Positions 1 to 7,818 of a DNA stretch of 64,000 nt are shown one piece after another. Source of the stretch: Palsa-883 sp963847615. GTDB lineage: Bacteria > Pseudomonadota > Alphaproteobacteria > Acetobacterales > Acetobacteraceae. The stretch is from NCBI GenBank assembly GCA_963847615.1, contig CAWKAN010000014.1, positions 186,001 to 250,000 of the forward strand, written 5' to 3'. Below the pieces are notes generated by a model. That model had not been told where the DNA came from. It did no database searches and saw only the letters and a list, made by a program, of their open reading frames with translations. A program made the translations under genes and the position numbers. Position 1 is the stretch's first letter. Every line of letters begins with the position of its first letter.

Positions 1-302
1 ATGTCGGGCCGGCCGGGCGAGCGGGCTGACCCCAGGCGCCGGTGGCGCGTAGCGCGTGACGCGTGATGCGTCGCACGCCGATGTTCGCGCGTGTGCCACG
101 GGGGGAGGCCGCCGGCCTGTTGGCGTGCATGTGCGGTTCCACGTCCGGTTGACCGGACCGGCGATGGCGAAACGCCGGCTTTGACCCTCGGCGGCGCAGC
201 GCGGAAAGTGGAACGCAAATGAACGCCAAGAAGCGCAAATGAGCCGGTGCCGAACGGCGCCCATTTCACCCGACGACGTCCACCGATCCGCAAAGGCGCA
301 AC
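1..302. other. Leading intergenic or gene-edge sequence, nothing recognised
   Basis: I see no convincing gene here. Short direct repeats of a GTGACGCGTGATGCG-like word lie near positions 45-70. The stretch just before the first gene contains AAAGG about 8 bases from its ATG, which can serve as a ribosome binding site. Confidence 0.4.
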
Positions 303-1646
303 ATGTCCGACTCGCGAAAACTGCACCTGGGCGCCGTCATGCGCCCGGTCAGCATCCACACCGCCGCCTGGCGCTATCCGGGCGGCCTGCCCGATGCCAA
401 CTTCAACTTCCAGCATTTGCAGCGCTTCGCGCGGACGCTGGAGCGTGGCCGGTTCGACGCCTTCTTCATGGCCGACCACCTGGCGCTGCTCAACATGCCG
501 ATGAACGCGCTGATGCGCAGCGCCACCGTCACCAGCTTCGAGCCGCTGACCCTGCTGGCGGCGCTTGCCGTGGCCACCGAGCATCTCGGTCTGATCGCCA
601 CCGGCTCGACCACCTTCGAGCAGCCCTATCACATCGCGCGCCGGTTCGCCTCCCTGGACCACATCAGCGGCGGGCGCGCCGGGTGGAATGTCGTCACCAC
701 GTCCAATCCCGACGCGGCGCTGAACTTCGGGCTGGCGGACCATGTCGAGCACGGCGAACGCTATCGCCGCGCGCGTGAGTTCTTCGACGTGGTCACCGGA
801 TTGTGGGACAGCTGGGCGGACGATGCGTTCGGCCGCGACGTGGAGTCCGGGGTGTTTTTCGATCCCGCCCGGCTGCACACGCTGAACCACAACGGCGAAT
901 TCCTCTCGGTGCGCGGACCGCTGAATATTGCGCGGCCGATCCAGGGCTGGCCGGTGATCGTGCAGGCCGGCGCCTCGGAGGCCGGCCGCCAGCTCGCCGC
1001 GGAAACCGCCGAGATGGTGTTCACCAGCGCGCCGACGCTGGCCGACGGGCAGCGCTTCTATGCCGATGTGAAATCGCGCATGGACCAGCTCGGCCGCCAG
1101 CGTGAGCACATGAAGATCCTGCCCGGCGCGCTGGTGGTGGTCGGCGACACGGTGGAGGAAGCGCGGCGCAAGCGCGCCCACCTGGACAGCCTGGTGCATT
1201 ACGACAGCGCGATCGCCTCGCTGTCGATCGCGCTCGGCACCGACGCGCGGGGCTTCGACCCGGACGGACCGTTGCCCGACATCCCCGAGACCAACCAGAG
1301 CAAGAGCGGGCGCGAGCGCGCGATCGCGCTGGCGCAACGGGAGAACCTGACGGTGCGCCAGCTCGCCCAGCGGCTTGGCGGCTATGCCGGCCTGGCGCTG
1401 GTCGGCACGCCCGCCACCATCGCCGATACGATGGAAGAATGGCTGGTCACGCAGGGCAGCGACGGGTTCAACGTGATGTTCCCCTATCTGCCGGCGGGGC
1501 TCGACGATGTCGTCAACCGCGTGGTGCCGGAGCTGCAACGACGGGGAATTTTCCGCCGCGACTACGAAGGCAAGACGCTGCGCGACAACCTGGGCCTGCC
1601 GCGGCCGGCGAACCGGTTCTTCCCCGATCCGGCGGTTTCCGGCTAG
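303..1646 (+). CDS. Luciferase-like FMN-dependent monooxygenase, NtaA/SnaA/DszA branch
   Basis: A 447-residue protein of the bacterial luciferase superfamily (TIM barrel), NtaA/SnaA/DszA type. These enzymes use reduced FMN from a separate reductase to oxygenate small organic substrates such as aminopolycarboxylates, sulfones or dibenzothiophene derivatives. Seen: the branch-typical opening MRPVSIHTAAWRYPG, the barrel segments MADHLALLN and GRAGWNVVTTSNP, and the C-terminal GSDGFNVMFPYLP. The length fits the branch (about 430-450). The ATG at 303 has an AAAGG-like Shine-Dalgarno. No flavin reductase gene lies nearby, so the electron donor must come from elsewhere. The substrate cannot be told from sequence. 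The repeat block begins immediately after the stop. Confidence 0.88.
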   Translation: MSDSRKLHLGAVMRPVSIHTAAWRYPGGLPDANFNFQHLQRFARTLERGRFDAFFMADHLALLNMPMNALMRSATVTSFEPLTLLAALAVATEHLGLIATGSTTFEQPYHIARRFASLDHISGGRAGWNVVTTSNPDAALNFGLADHVEHGERYRRAREFFDVVTGLWDSWADDAFGRDVESGVFFDPARLHTLNHNGEFLSVRGPLNIARPIQGWPVIVQAGASEAGRQLAAETAEMVFTSAPTLADGQRFYADVKSRMDQLGRQREHMKILPGALVVVGDTVEEARRKRAHLDSLVHYDSAIASLSIALGTDARGFDPDGPLPDIPETNQSKSGRERAIALAQRENLTVRQLAQRLGGYAGLALVGTPATIADTMEEWLVTQGSDGFNVMFPYLPAGLDDVVNRVVPELQRRGIFRRDYEGKTLRDNLGLPRPANRFFPDPAVSG

Positions 1647-1970
1647 TCCCCTGCGTCACCGACTCTGCGGCGGTTTCGCGACCCGCTCGCGGCACTCTAC
1701 CGAGGTCGCAGGCGGACGCGGTAGAAGCGCACGATGAGCAACCCGGGGCACTGGTACCGCTGCGCAGAGATTCGGCCCGCTTGCCCGTGGCTTGATCCCG
1801 GCACTGGGAAGGCCTGGCGCTCGACGAACGGCCGAGCGCATGCGAGGCGCGCTGGACTTGCGCTGCATCACCTCGGTCTCTCCGGGCCTGTTACGAGCTG
1901 GTGCATCGCAGGCGCGTCAACACGTCCGTAACCATCTGGCCGCGGCGCCGCGAAGGAAGAAATTGGCTCC

Positions 1971-2145
1971 TATGGCGTTGACGGTTGGACGGCCCCGTAG
2001 GGCGGAAAAGCGCAGCGCCTTCCGCCGTCGGACGGTGGCGGGATATGTTGTTGGGGACGTCGGCAGATGCGAGCGGCTCGCCCGGCGGTGGCGGAAGGCG
2101 CTGCGCTTTTCCGCCCTACGGGGCCGTCCAACCGTCAACGCCATA
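1971..2145. repeat. 175-bp palindromic element, copy 1
   Basis: Nearly perfect inverted repeat with termini TATGGCGTTGACGG and CCGTCAACGCCATA. Each arm is about 48 bp, and a non-palindromic centre lies between them. Identical-length copies lie at 54795-54969 and 60941-61115. The centre here is in the opposite orientation to those two copies. There is no coding capacity. The size, the TA at both ends and the full inverted-repeat structure fit a MITE mobilised in trans, but no parent transposase is in the window. Confidence 0.9.
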
Positions 2146-2189
2146 AGAGTGAAGAATTTTGACGCAGATGAAGCAAGGCGATGCACGCC

Positions 2190-3105
2190 GATGGCGCCGT
2201 GCTGAATGATCTGTCGGGGCAGGCGATCGGCGGCGCGTTTAGCGTGCTCGAGACGCCTGGGGCCGGGTTCCTGGAAAAAGGTCGATGAGACTGCGTTGGC
2301 CTTTGCAGTTCGCACGGCTGGTCTATCGGTTGTGCAACAATGTGCCGCCGGGGTGTGCGACAGGAACGTGGCGGTCGGCGGCGACTTCGTGGACCGGCGG
2401 GTCGAGGACGCACGTCCGGCTGAGCTGAACGCCGTCAAAGCGCTGGACGACGCACGCATGCCCCGGGGCTGCTTGACCCTTGGGCAACGCCCAACAATGA
2501 CTGAATCGATCGCGGTTGCGCGGCCTGGCGCCCCGGTGGGCAGGGTGACCGCATTTGACCCGTGTCGCCGGCTTGGCTGGACTGCCCACACCGGTGTTTC
2601 GGGAAGCGCGGCAACGCAGGAAAGCAAGTAATCAAGCGGACACAGAGCTGCACAGAGTGTCCACAGAGTTTCACAGAGAAGTATTTATTGGCGCTTCGCG
2701 CTGATGACGGATGTGCAGGTCATAATACCTTGCGCGCAGCGCCATTTACTTTCTCTGTGTTTTCTGTGAAACTCTGTGAAACTCTGTGAAACTCTGTGGA
2801 CACTCTGTGTAACTCTGTGTCCGCTCGATTACTTGCTTGACTTTCTTGACTTGCTTGCCGCGCGGGGGGCGCCTTCAGCCCGATGGGTTAACATCAGGAT
2901 TGATGCCGAGCCAGTGCACCTGGAATGAAAATATGCAGCCTGGCCAGGGCGCACCTCGAAGCGACAATTATTGAGCGTTGCCTTGGGTCGGATGCGATTC
3001 GCCAATGACCGCAAAGCGACCGGCCCGCCGCTCTGCCTGCCGCTTGATTTCGGCCAGCCGCGCCTGGAGATCAAACGCGTGGCGCACGGCCGGTGAACCG
3101 CACGG
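2190..3105 (+). pseudogene. Degenerate GxxExxY-family gene, interrupted
   Basis: The conceptual translation retains the family's recognisable pieces: GPGSWKKVDETALAFAVR (from GxGFLEKVYENAL), LSVVQQCAAGV, FVDRRVEDARPAELNAVKALDD, and after the interruption LISASRAWRSNAW in a shifted frame. Frames are broken several times. A segment of about 490 bp (2487-2985) whose ends are themselves inverted (GGCAACGC...CAA) splits the gene before its last third. The GxxExxY family (Pfam PF13366) has a nuclease-like fold prediction but no proven function. The remains sit between inverted repeats at about 2151-2203 and 3094-3165 built from GATGCACGCC words. Confidence 0.75.
2633..2830. repeat. CACAGAG-word inverted repeat (nested in the interruption)
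   Basis: The left arm starts AAGCGGACACAGAG and carries CACAGAGTGTCCACAGAG. The right arm carries three GTGAAACTCT words in tandem and ends CTCTGTGTCCGC. Between them lie about 70 bases with a second weak inverted repeat. The same CACAGAG words flank the intact GxxExxY gene at 27544, so this looks like an empty cassette whose gene has been lost. Confidence 0.7.
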
Positions 3106-3494
3106 ACCCATCGGCGTGCATCGGCGTGCATCGCCTTGCTTCATCTGCGGTAAATTCTTGCTTGTCCCACCGCGCCACCAGCACGCAACGCGGGCCGAGG
3201 CGGCAGGCGATCGCAGCCTCTCCGAGCCACGGCCGGACTTTGCTCAACCGGTCAGGATCACAGTGCAGGGGCAGCGCTCAGCTGCCTCACCGATTTTGTG
3301 GCGACGTTGCGGCTCGCTTGCGACGCCATCGGGGACCATCGATGGAGCACGAATCCCGGCAATATCAACGACACGGGGTACCAGGGCGCTTCCCAGAGAG
3401 GGCGAATCCGCGCCACCATGCACAACACGGGGGGCACAACTCCGGCGGCACAACACGGCGGGCGCAGCCCGGGCGCGCAACACAGGAGACAGCA

Positions 3495-4349
3495 ATGAAA
3501 TTCGGCGCCTCGATGTTCTTCACCGACTACTCGATGACCCCCGCGGCGCTGGCGCGCGCGGTGGAGGCGCGCGGCTTCGACATCCTCTGGGCGCCGGAAC
3601 ATTCGCACATTCCGCTGTCGCGCAAGACGCCGTTCATCTTCGGCGGGGAGCTGCCGAAACGCTATTACGATGCGATGGATCCCTTCGTCACGCTGACCGC
3701 GGCGGCGATGGCGACGACGACGTTGAAGATCGGCACCGGCGTCTGCCTGATCGCGCAGCGCGATCCGATCCAGACGGCGAAGCTGGTGGCCTCGATCGAC
3801 CAGGTGTCGGACGGGCGCTTCGTGTTCGGCGTCGGCAACGGCTGGAACCAGGACGAGATGGAGAACCACGGCACCGTGTTCGCCACCCGCCACAAGCTGG
3901 CGCGCGAGCGGATCGAGGCGATGAAGGCGATCTGGACCCAGCCGAAGGCGGAATACCACGGCGAGTTCGTCGATTTCGCCCCGATGATGGCCTGGCCCAA
4001 GCCGGTGCAGCAGCCGCACCCGCCGATCGTCGTCGGCGGCGCGTTCCCCTATAGCGCGCGCCGGGCCATCCGTTACGGCGACGGCTGGATGCCGCAGCTG
4101 ACGCAGTCCGCCACCACGCCGCTGACCGAGCTGATCCCGCGCTTTCGCCAGATGGCGGCGGAGGCCGGGCGCGACCCGGCCAGCCTGGGCATCTCGATCG
4201 GCGGGCTGGCCCCCGACGTCGATCTGATCAGGCGCTATGACGATCTCGGCGTGGAGCGCGTGTCGGTCAGCCTGATGTCGGAACCCGAGGCAACCATCCT
4301 GCCGATCCTGGATCGTTGGGCGGAGGTCATCCAAGCCGTGAACAACTAA
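3495..4349 (+). CDS. Luciferase-like flavin/F420-type oxidoreductase (LLM class)
   Basis: A 284-residue single-domain luciferase-like protein. Seen: start MKFGASMFFTDYSM, the barrel element WAPEHSHIP, the F420/FMN-binding style segment GTGVCLIAQRDP, VSDGRFVFGVGNGWN, and PPIVVGGAFPYSARRAIRYGDGWMP near residues 180-200. Many relatives use F420, but alphaproteobacteria usually lack it, so FMN is the safer guess. The ATG at 3495 follows AGGAG with 7 bases of spacing; the longer upstream frame is only open, not coding. The preceding 120 bases carry short GGCACAAC-type direct repeats. Substrate unknown. Confidence 0.87.
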   Translation: MKFGASMFFTDYSMTPAALARAVEARGFDILWAPEHSHIPLSRKTPFIFGGELPKRYYDAMDPFVTLTAAAMATTTLKIGTGVCLIAQRDPIQTAKLVASIDQVSDGRFVFGVGNGWNQDEMENHGTVFATRHKLARERIEAMKAIWTQPKAEYHGEFVDFAPMMAWPKPVQQPHPPIVVGGAFPYSARRAIRYGDGWMPQLTQSATTPLTELIPRFRQMAAEAGRDPASLGISIGGLAPDVDLIRRYDDLGVERVSVSLMSEPEATILPILDRWAEVIQAVNN

Positions 4350-4554
4350 CCCCGAGTACACCTCGCCCGCTCTTCGCGGGAGAGGTCGGCGAGCAAAGCG
4401 AGACGGGTGAGGGTGGTGCAACCCGCACCACCCTTACCCGCTTCGCAGGATCCCCGCGCCCGGCCACGAACTAAGTATTCCACCAAAGCAACGCCATAAT
4501 CCGCCACCGCCGAACATATTATTACATCGGAACATACATCCCCCGATCCGCCAC
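4350..4554. other. Intergenic spacer with a stop-flanking hairpin
   Basis: Around 4364-4440 the text TCGCGGGAGAGGTCGGC...GGGTGAGGGTGGTGCAACCCGCACCACCC contains the hairpin GGGTGGTGCAACCCGCACCACCC and no following T-run. It could end transcription of the 3495 gene, but it is not a canonical intrinsic terminator. Nothing else is recognised. Confidence 0.35.
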
Positions 4555-4867
4555 CTACGCCTCCGCCTCCTCCCGCAGCGTCTTCGTCATGAACACGCGA
4601 AACGTTCCGGGCGGATCGCACGGCACGCGGCCGAACTCGCGCCAACCATGCCGTTGGTAAAAGCCCGGCGCCTGGAAGCTGATGGTGACCAGCGCCGCCG
4701 AACGGCAGCCGCGGCGCGCCGCCTCCCGCTCCATCATGCCGAGCATCCGGCTGCCGAGATCCTGGCCGCGCAGCGCCGGCGGCAGGTAGACCAGATCGAG
4801 GAACAGCAGGCCCAGCGAGGTGCGCCCCAGCATGCCGCCGATGGTCTGCCCGGTCGCCGGGTCGCGT
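4555..4867 (-). pseudogene. Partial duplicate of the GNAT gene at 5735-6178
   Basis: About 288 bases (4580-4867) match 5760-6047 with only about four differences by eye. They encode the acetyl-CoA-binding core and C-terminus of a GNAT acetyltransferase (GGMLGRTSLGLLFLDLVYLP, SRMLGMMEREAARRGCRSA, FYQRHGW). The first roughly 45 residues of the intact copy are missing, as the sequence diverges abruptly upstream of 4867. The last codons also differ (REEAEA instead of PGPEAA). An ATG at 4908 could still give a short product, but the acetyltransferase fold would lack its first strand and helix. Confidence 0.8.
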
Positions 4868-4994
4868 CGAGCCGCCAAATGGCGACCAAATTCGATCACG
4901 CAGGTCATCCTCTGGCTGGCGTGATGGTGCGAACTCCGCCTGCCGCGCCCTTGTTTGGCGCTGATCCGACCGGCACACTGCTGCGCGCATACGC

Positions 4995-5516
4995 CTATAC
5001 TTGAAATCGTTCGACCTGCGTGGTTTGCGTCGAGCCTATGCATGTGATAAATATATAGGTATCTCCAGGCACAGAATGGGCGAACGCTCTTGCTTGACGC
5101 TGAGAGTTAGCTATGTGCTGGCGGGCCGATTCCTCAGTATAGAATGGGGCAAGCCAGACTCTGACGTCGGCGCGAGCCTGTACGAGTTTTTGAAAATCAG
5201 GATTTACTTTTGTAATATCCTTCGTGCGGCCTAGATCCAACTCCGATTCCAGCACCATGGGCATTCTGACCAAATCATGTGAATCCGGATCATCACGATA
5301 CCAAACCATGTCGTAGAGCCAAGCTTCCCAATCTCGACGGGAATAGCCGGAGGCGGCCACCAAATAACCAAGGCATTTGCCGAGATCCCCAAATGTCTTC
5401 TTGATCAGATTCGTGGCAGGTCTGCGAGATTTATTGTTCATGACTTTGTTCAGGCGGCCGCCCCCAAAGGCGTCTCGCGCTGCTTGTTCAATGCGGTCGG
5501 CATCAATCGATGACAT
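4995..5516 (-). CDS. Hypothetical protein, possible PD-(D/E)XK-type nuclease fold
   Basis: A 173-residue protein I cannot name. It starts MSSIDADRIEQAARDAFGG at an ATG preceded by GGGAGG with 8-base spacing; a GTG at 5540 would add 8 residues. The order LYDMVWYRDD, then MPMVLESEL, then NPDFQKLVQARADVRVW resembles the aspartate, ExE strand and helix of PD-(D/E)XK nuclease-like proteins, in which an ESE motif is followed by a DFxKLL helix. That reading is inference. The gene is clearly richer in A and T than its neighbours and lies exactly between the two GNAT copies, both signs of acquisition. No partner gene is recognised. Confidence 0.6.
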   Translation of the reverse strand: MSSIDADRIEQAARDAFGGGRLNKVMNNKSRRPATNLIKKTFGDLGKCLGYLVAASGYSRRDWEAWLYDMVWYRDDPDSHDLVRMPMVLESELDLGRTKDITKVNPDFQKLVQARADVRVWLAPFYTEESARQHIANSQRQARAFAHSVPGDTYIFITCIGSTQTTQVERFQV

Positions 5517-5540
5517 TTCAGGCCCTCCCGTTGAGACCAC

Positions 5541-5734
5541 CGAAGCAATTATTGTAACGCATACCGGGAGCGGCTAAAATAATCAAATTGCCGCACTGAC
5601 CGTGCCGGGCCGACATCCTCACTTTGGCCCGCGGCAGGATTGCCCAATATGCGGGTCCGGCGGGACGGCTGCGGCTGATACGGCCCTCGCTGGAATCGGC
5701 TGTGCAGATCCGAGACGACTGTGAGCAATGCGGG
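5541..5734. other. Spacer between the low-GC gene and the GNAT gene
   Basis: This spacer includes an AT-rich stretch near 5552-5590 that probably holds the promoter of the leftward low-GC gene. No other feature is seen. Confidence 0.3.
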
Positions 5735-6178
5735 CTAGGCGGCCTCGGGGCCGGGCAACGTCTTCGTCATGAACACGCGAAACGTTCCGGGCGGATCGCA
5801 CGGCACGCGGCCGAACTCGCGCCAACCATGCCGTTGGTAAAAGCCCGGCGCCTGGAAGCTGATGGTGACCAGCGCCGCCGAACGGCAGCCGCGGCGCGCC
5901 GCCTCCCGCTCGATCATGCCGAGCATCCGGCTGCCGAGATGCTGGCCGCGCAGCGCCGGCGGCAGGTAGACCAGATCGAGGAACAGCAGGCCCAGCGAGG
6001 TGCGCCCCAGCATGCCGCCGATCGTCTGCCCGGTCGCCGGGTCGCGTGCCAGGACCGCCAGGTCGCGCCAGTCGCGCCGGCCCACCTGTTCCGCATTGAA
6101 GTCGGCCAGCCCGTCGTCGATCACGGCGTGGGCGGCGGCGTCCGGGGCGTCGGTCAGCACAATCTCGAACTCGGGCAT
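5735..6178 (-). CDS. GNAT family N-acetyltransferase
   Basis: A 147-residue GCN5-related acetyltransferase that would transfer an acetyl group from acetyl-CoA to an unknown amine. Seen: MPEFEIVLTDAPDAAAHAV at the N-terminus, the DPATGQTIGGMLGRTSLGLL strand pair, the acetyl-CoA loop LRGQHLGSRMLG (Q/RxxGxG/A type) near residues 85-96, and the C-terminal FYQRHGWREFG. The ATG at 6178 has AGGAGG 9 bases upstream; an upstream extension to 6289 is unnecessary. A near-identical partial copy lies 1.18 kb away at 4555-4867. Confidence 0.85.
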   Translation of the reverse strand: MPEFEIVLTDAPDAAAHAVIDDGLADFNAEQVGRRDWRDLAVLARDPATGQTIGGMLGRTSLGLLFLDLVYLPPALRGQHLGSRMLGMIEREAARRGCRSAALVTISFQAPGFYQRHGWREFGRVPCDPPGTFRVFMTKTLPGPEAA

Positions 6179-6317
6179 CGGTCGGTTCCTCCTCGCCGCG
6201 GTGTCGCTGGGCAGGGTGCCAGCTGACGGCGCGCTGTCACCTGGGTCGGCGCCCCCGGACGCGGATGCCGCCGCCGGGGCCGATCCCACTTTGGATCACC
6301 GACGTCGCACCACGCGC

Positions 6318-6989
6318 TCAGGCCGCGGCCAGCGTCCGCACCACCACCCGGCCGACGACCGGCGCGATCACCTCGTAGTGCCCGCCCTGCACCACGGCCA
6401 GAACGTTGCGCCCCCGATAAGCGACCACGTTGGTCCCGCCGGCATGGCGCAGGCTGTCGTAGACAATGCCGTCGCCGCCGGACGCCCGCACGGCCTCGCC
6501 GAATGCCTGCGCCTCACTGTAGCGATCCGGCGCATAAAGCCCCGGGCGCGCCGCCGCCTCGCCGCGAATGTCCAGATACCGCCCCGCCAGCCGCGCCGCA
6601 TAGGCCCGATACACTCGCCGCCCCTCGGCGAGGCCGCGTGCCACCGCCTCGCGCTTCAGATGATGCGCGACCTCGGCCGCGGCGGTGACCAGCGAGGTGG
6701 CGGCGTACCAGGCGCCCAGCGCCTCGGCGCTGAACCGCAGCCCGCCCGGCGCGGTGTGCAGGAAGGCCGCCATCACCACGCTCGCATTGGCGCGGCCGAA
6801 CACCCAGTCGCGTTCCGCCAGGCGGCCCAGGCGCTCGGCCACCAGGCGATCGTTGGTCCAGCCCTCCAGCGCCATCACCGCGGCGGCGTCGGCCGCATCG
6901 GTCACCGTGTCGAACGCATCGATCGGCGGAAACCGCGAGGGGATCAGCCGGTGCGTGGGACGCGGCGCCGCTGCGAACCGCTCGGTCAT
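6318..6989 (-). CDS. RES-domain toxin (NAD+-degrading family)
   Basis: A 223-residue RES-family protein. Characterised RES toxins break down NAD+ by phosphorolysis and stop growth. Seen: the opening RLIPSRFPPIDAFDTV, the arginine-bearing FGRANASVVMAAFLH, GLRFSAEALGAWYAA with its conserved Tyr, and the late motif GIVYDSLRHAGGTNVVAYRG, whose serine and neighbouring residues shape the active site in the family. The ATG at 6989 has GAGG at short spacing; a GTG at 7043 that overlaps the antitoxin stop (GTGA) is an alternative adding 18 residues. It is downstream of and co-oriented with its antitoxin, as usual for RES-Xre pairs. Confidence 0.85.
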   Translation of the reverse strand: MTERFAAAPRPTHRLIPSRFPPIDAFDTVTDAADAAAVMALEGWTNDRLVAERLGRLAERDWVFGRANASVVMAAFLHTAPGGLRFSAEALGAWYAATSLVTAAAEVAHHLKREAVARGLAEGRRVYRAYAARLAGRYLDIRGEAAARPGLYAPDRYSEAQAFGEAVRASGGDGIVYDSLRHAGGTNVVAYRGRNVLAVVQGGHYEVIAPVVGRVVVRTLAAA

Positions 6990-7039
6990 GCCAGCCTCGC
7001 CGGCGCCCGGACCGCTCGGCCGGCGTCCCGCGGCCAGCC

Positions 7040-7576
7040 TCACACGAAGACGATCTCGGCGTCGGTCAACGGCCGGACATCGAGGTCAGCCGCGTTCGGC
7101 GCCATGTAGAGGCCGCCGCGCGCCGCATCCAGGAAGCGCCGGACCGTCAGCAGCCCGTCCTGCGTGCCGCTGGTCACCAGGTCGAGCGGCGGCCTGCCGC
7201 CGAACACCAGGGCGGCATGCGGACCGCGCAGCCAGTCCACCCCCTCCCGCTCGGTCTGAAACAGGATCAGCAGCGCCTTGTGGATGCCCAGCACGGCGGA
7301 GATCCGCAGCAGCGTGTTGACCGGCAGCGTGATGTCCTGGTGCTGGCGCGCCGCCTTGACCCAGCCGTAATAGGTGGAGCGCGAGGGCAGGCCCAGCACC
7401 AGGATACGATCCGCCTCGGTCAGGCTCCACCGATCGGCGATAGCGACGAACGTGCGCAGCCCCGGGCCGCTGAGCGCGCGGCGATTGGCGGCGGCAAACC
7501 TGGTCCGATCCAGCAAGGGTGGCCCGGTCATCGGCGGCGCGGCCTCGGGCGCGGCGGTCGGCATTTCGCGCGGCAT
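7040..7576 (-). CDS. MbcA/ParS/Xre-type antitoxin
   Basis: A 178-residue antitoxin partner of the RES toxin. Its N-terminal half is an Xre-like helix-turn-helix region (LTEADRILVLGLPSRSTYYG, then LPVNTLLRISAVLGIHKALL). The C-terminal half is the MbcA/ParS-like toxin-binding domain ending LRGPHAALVFGGRPPLDLV...LDAARGG, where the last helix normally plugs the RES active site. I choose the ATG at 7576, which has AGGAAG 6 bases upstream. An ATG at 7594 lies inside the palindromic operator. The stop overlaps or closely abuts the toxin start region, so the pair is translated together and probably autoregulated. Confidence 0.85.
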   Translation of the reverse strand: MPREMPTAAPEAAPPMTGPPLLDRTRFAAANRRALSGPGLRTFVAIADRWSLTEADRILVLGLPSRSTYYGWVKAARQHQDITLPVNTLLRISAVLGIHKALLILFQTEREGVDWLRGPHAALVFGGRPPLDLVTSGTQDGLLTVRRFLDAARGGLYMAPNAADLDVRPLTDAEIVFV

Positions 7577-7588
7577 CGAAGGCTTCCT

Positions 7589-7621
7589 ATCCATATTCGG
7601 CTATTTAGTCCGGATATGGAT
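7589..7621. promoter_or_regulatory. Palindromic operator upstream of the toxin-antitoxin pair
   Basis: The 12-base arms ATCCATATTCGG and CCGGATATGGAT have one mismatch and are separated by 9 AT-rich bases. The site lies directly upstream of the antitoxin Shine-Dalgarno. This is the expected position for an Xre-type antitoxin to bind and repress its own operon. The binding itself is inferred. Confidence 0.7.
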
Positions 7622-7818
7622 ATAGCGCAACCCCGCCGCGCCGCCGACCGCCCGGCAATCGGGCGGACGGGCGCCAGGCCCGGGCCAACCCCGGGCGGTG
7701 TCTCGTCCCCCCGGCATGCCCCGACCGGCGTCGCCACATTCGCGCCGCGAATCCGTCCGAGATGCTAGGGTGCGTCGCGTATCGGGGCGCGGGTGCCCCC
7801 ACGGCGAAGGAGAAGCCG

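Larger units (their letters stand above)
1647..3376. repeat. Long dispersed repeat block, copy A (shares over 1 kb with 44911-45975)
   Basis: This interval and 44911-45975 align almost end to end at about 90% identity by eye, both beginning around CCCTGCGTCA and ending at ATATCAACGACACGG. Copy A differs mainly by two insertions: the 175-bp palindrome at 1971-2145 and a segment of about 490 bp near 2487-2985. The first 300 bases shared by both copies encode nothing I recognise. The middle holds remains of a GxxExxY gene. Both copies follow the last gene of a unit, a luciferase-like gene here and livF in copy B. Confidence 0.85.
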
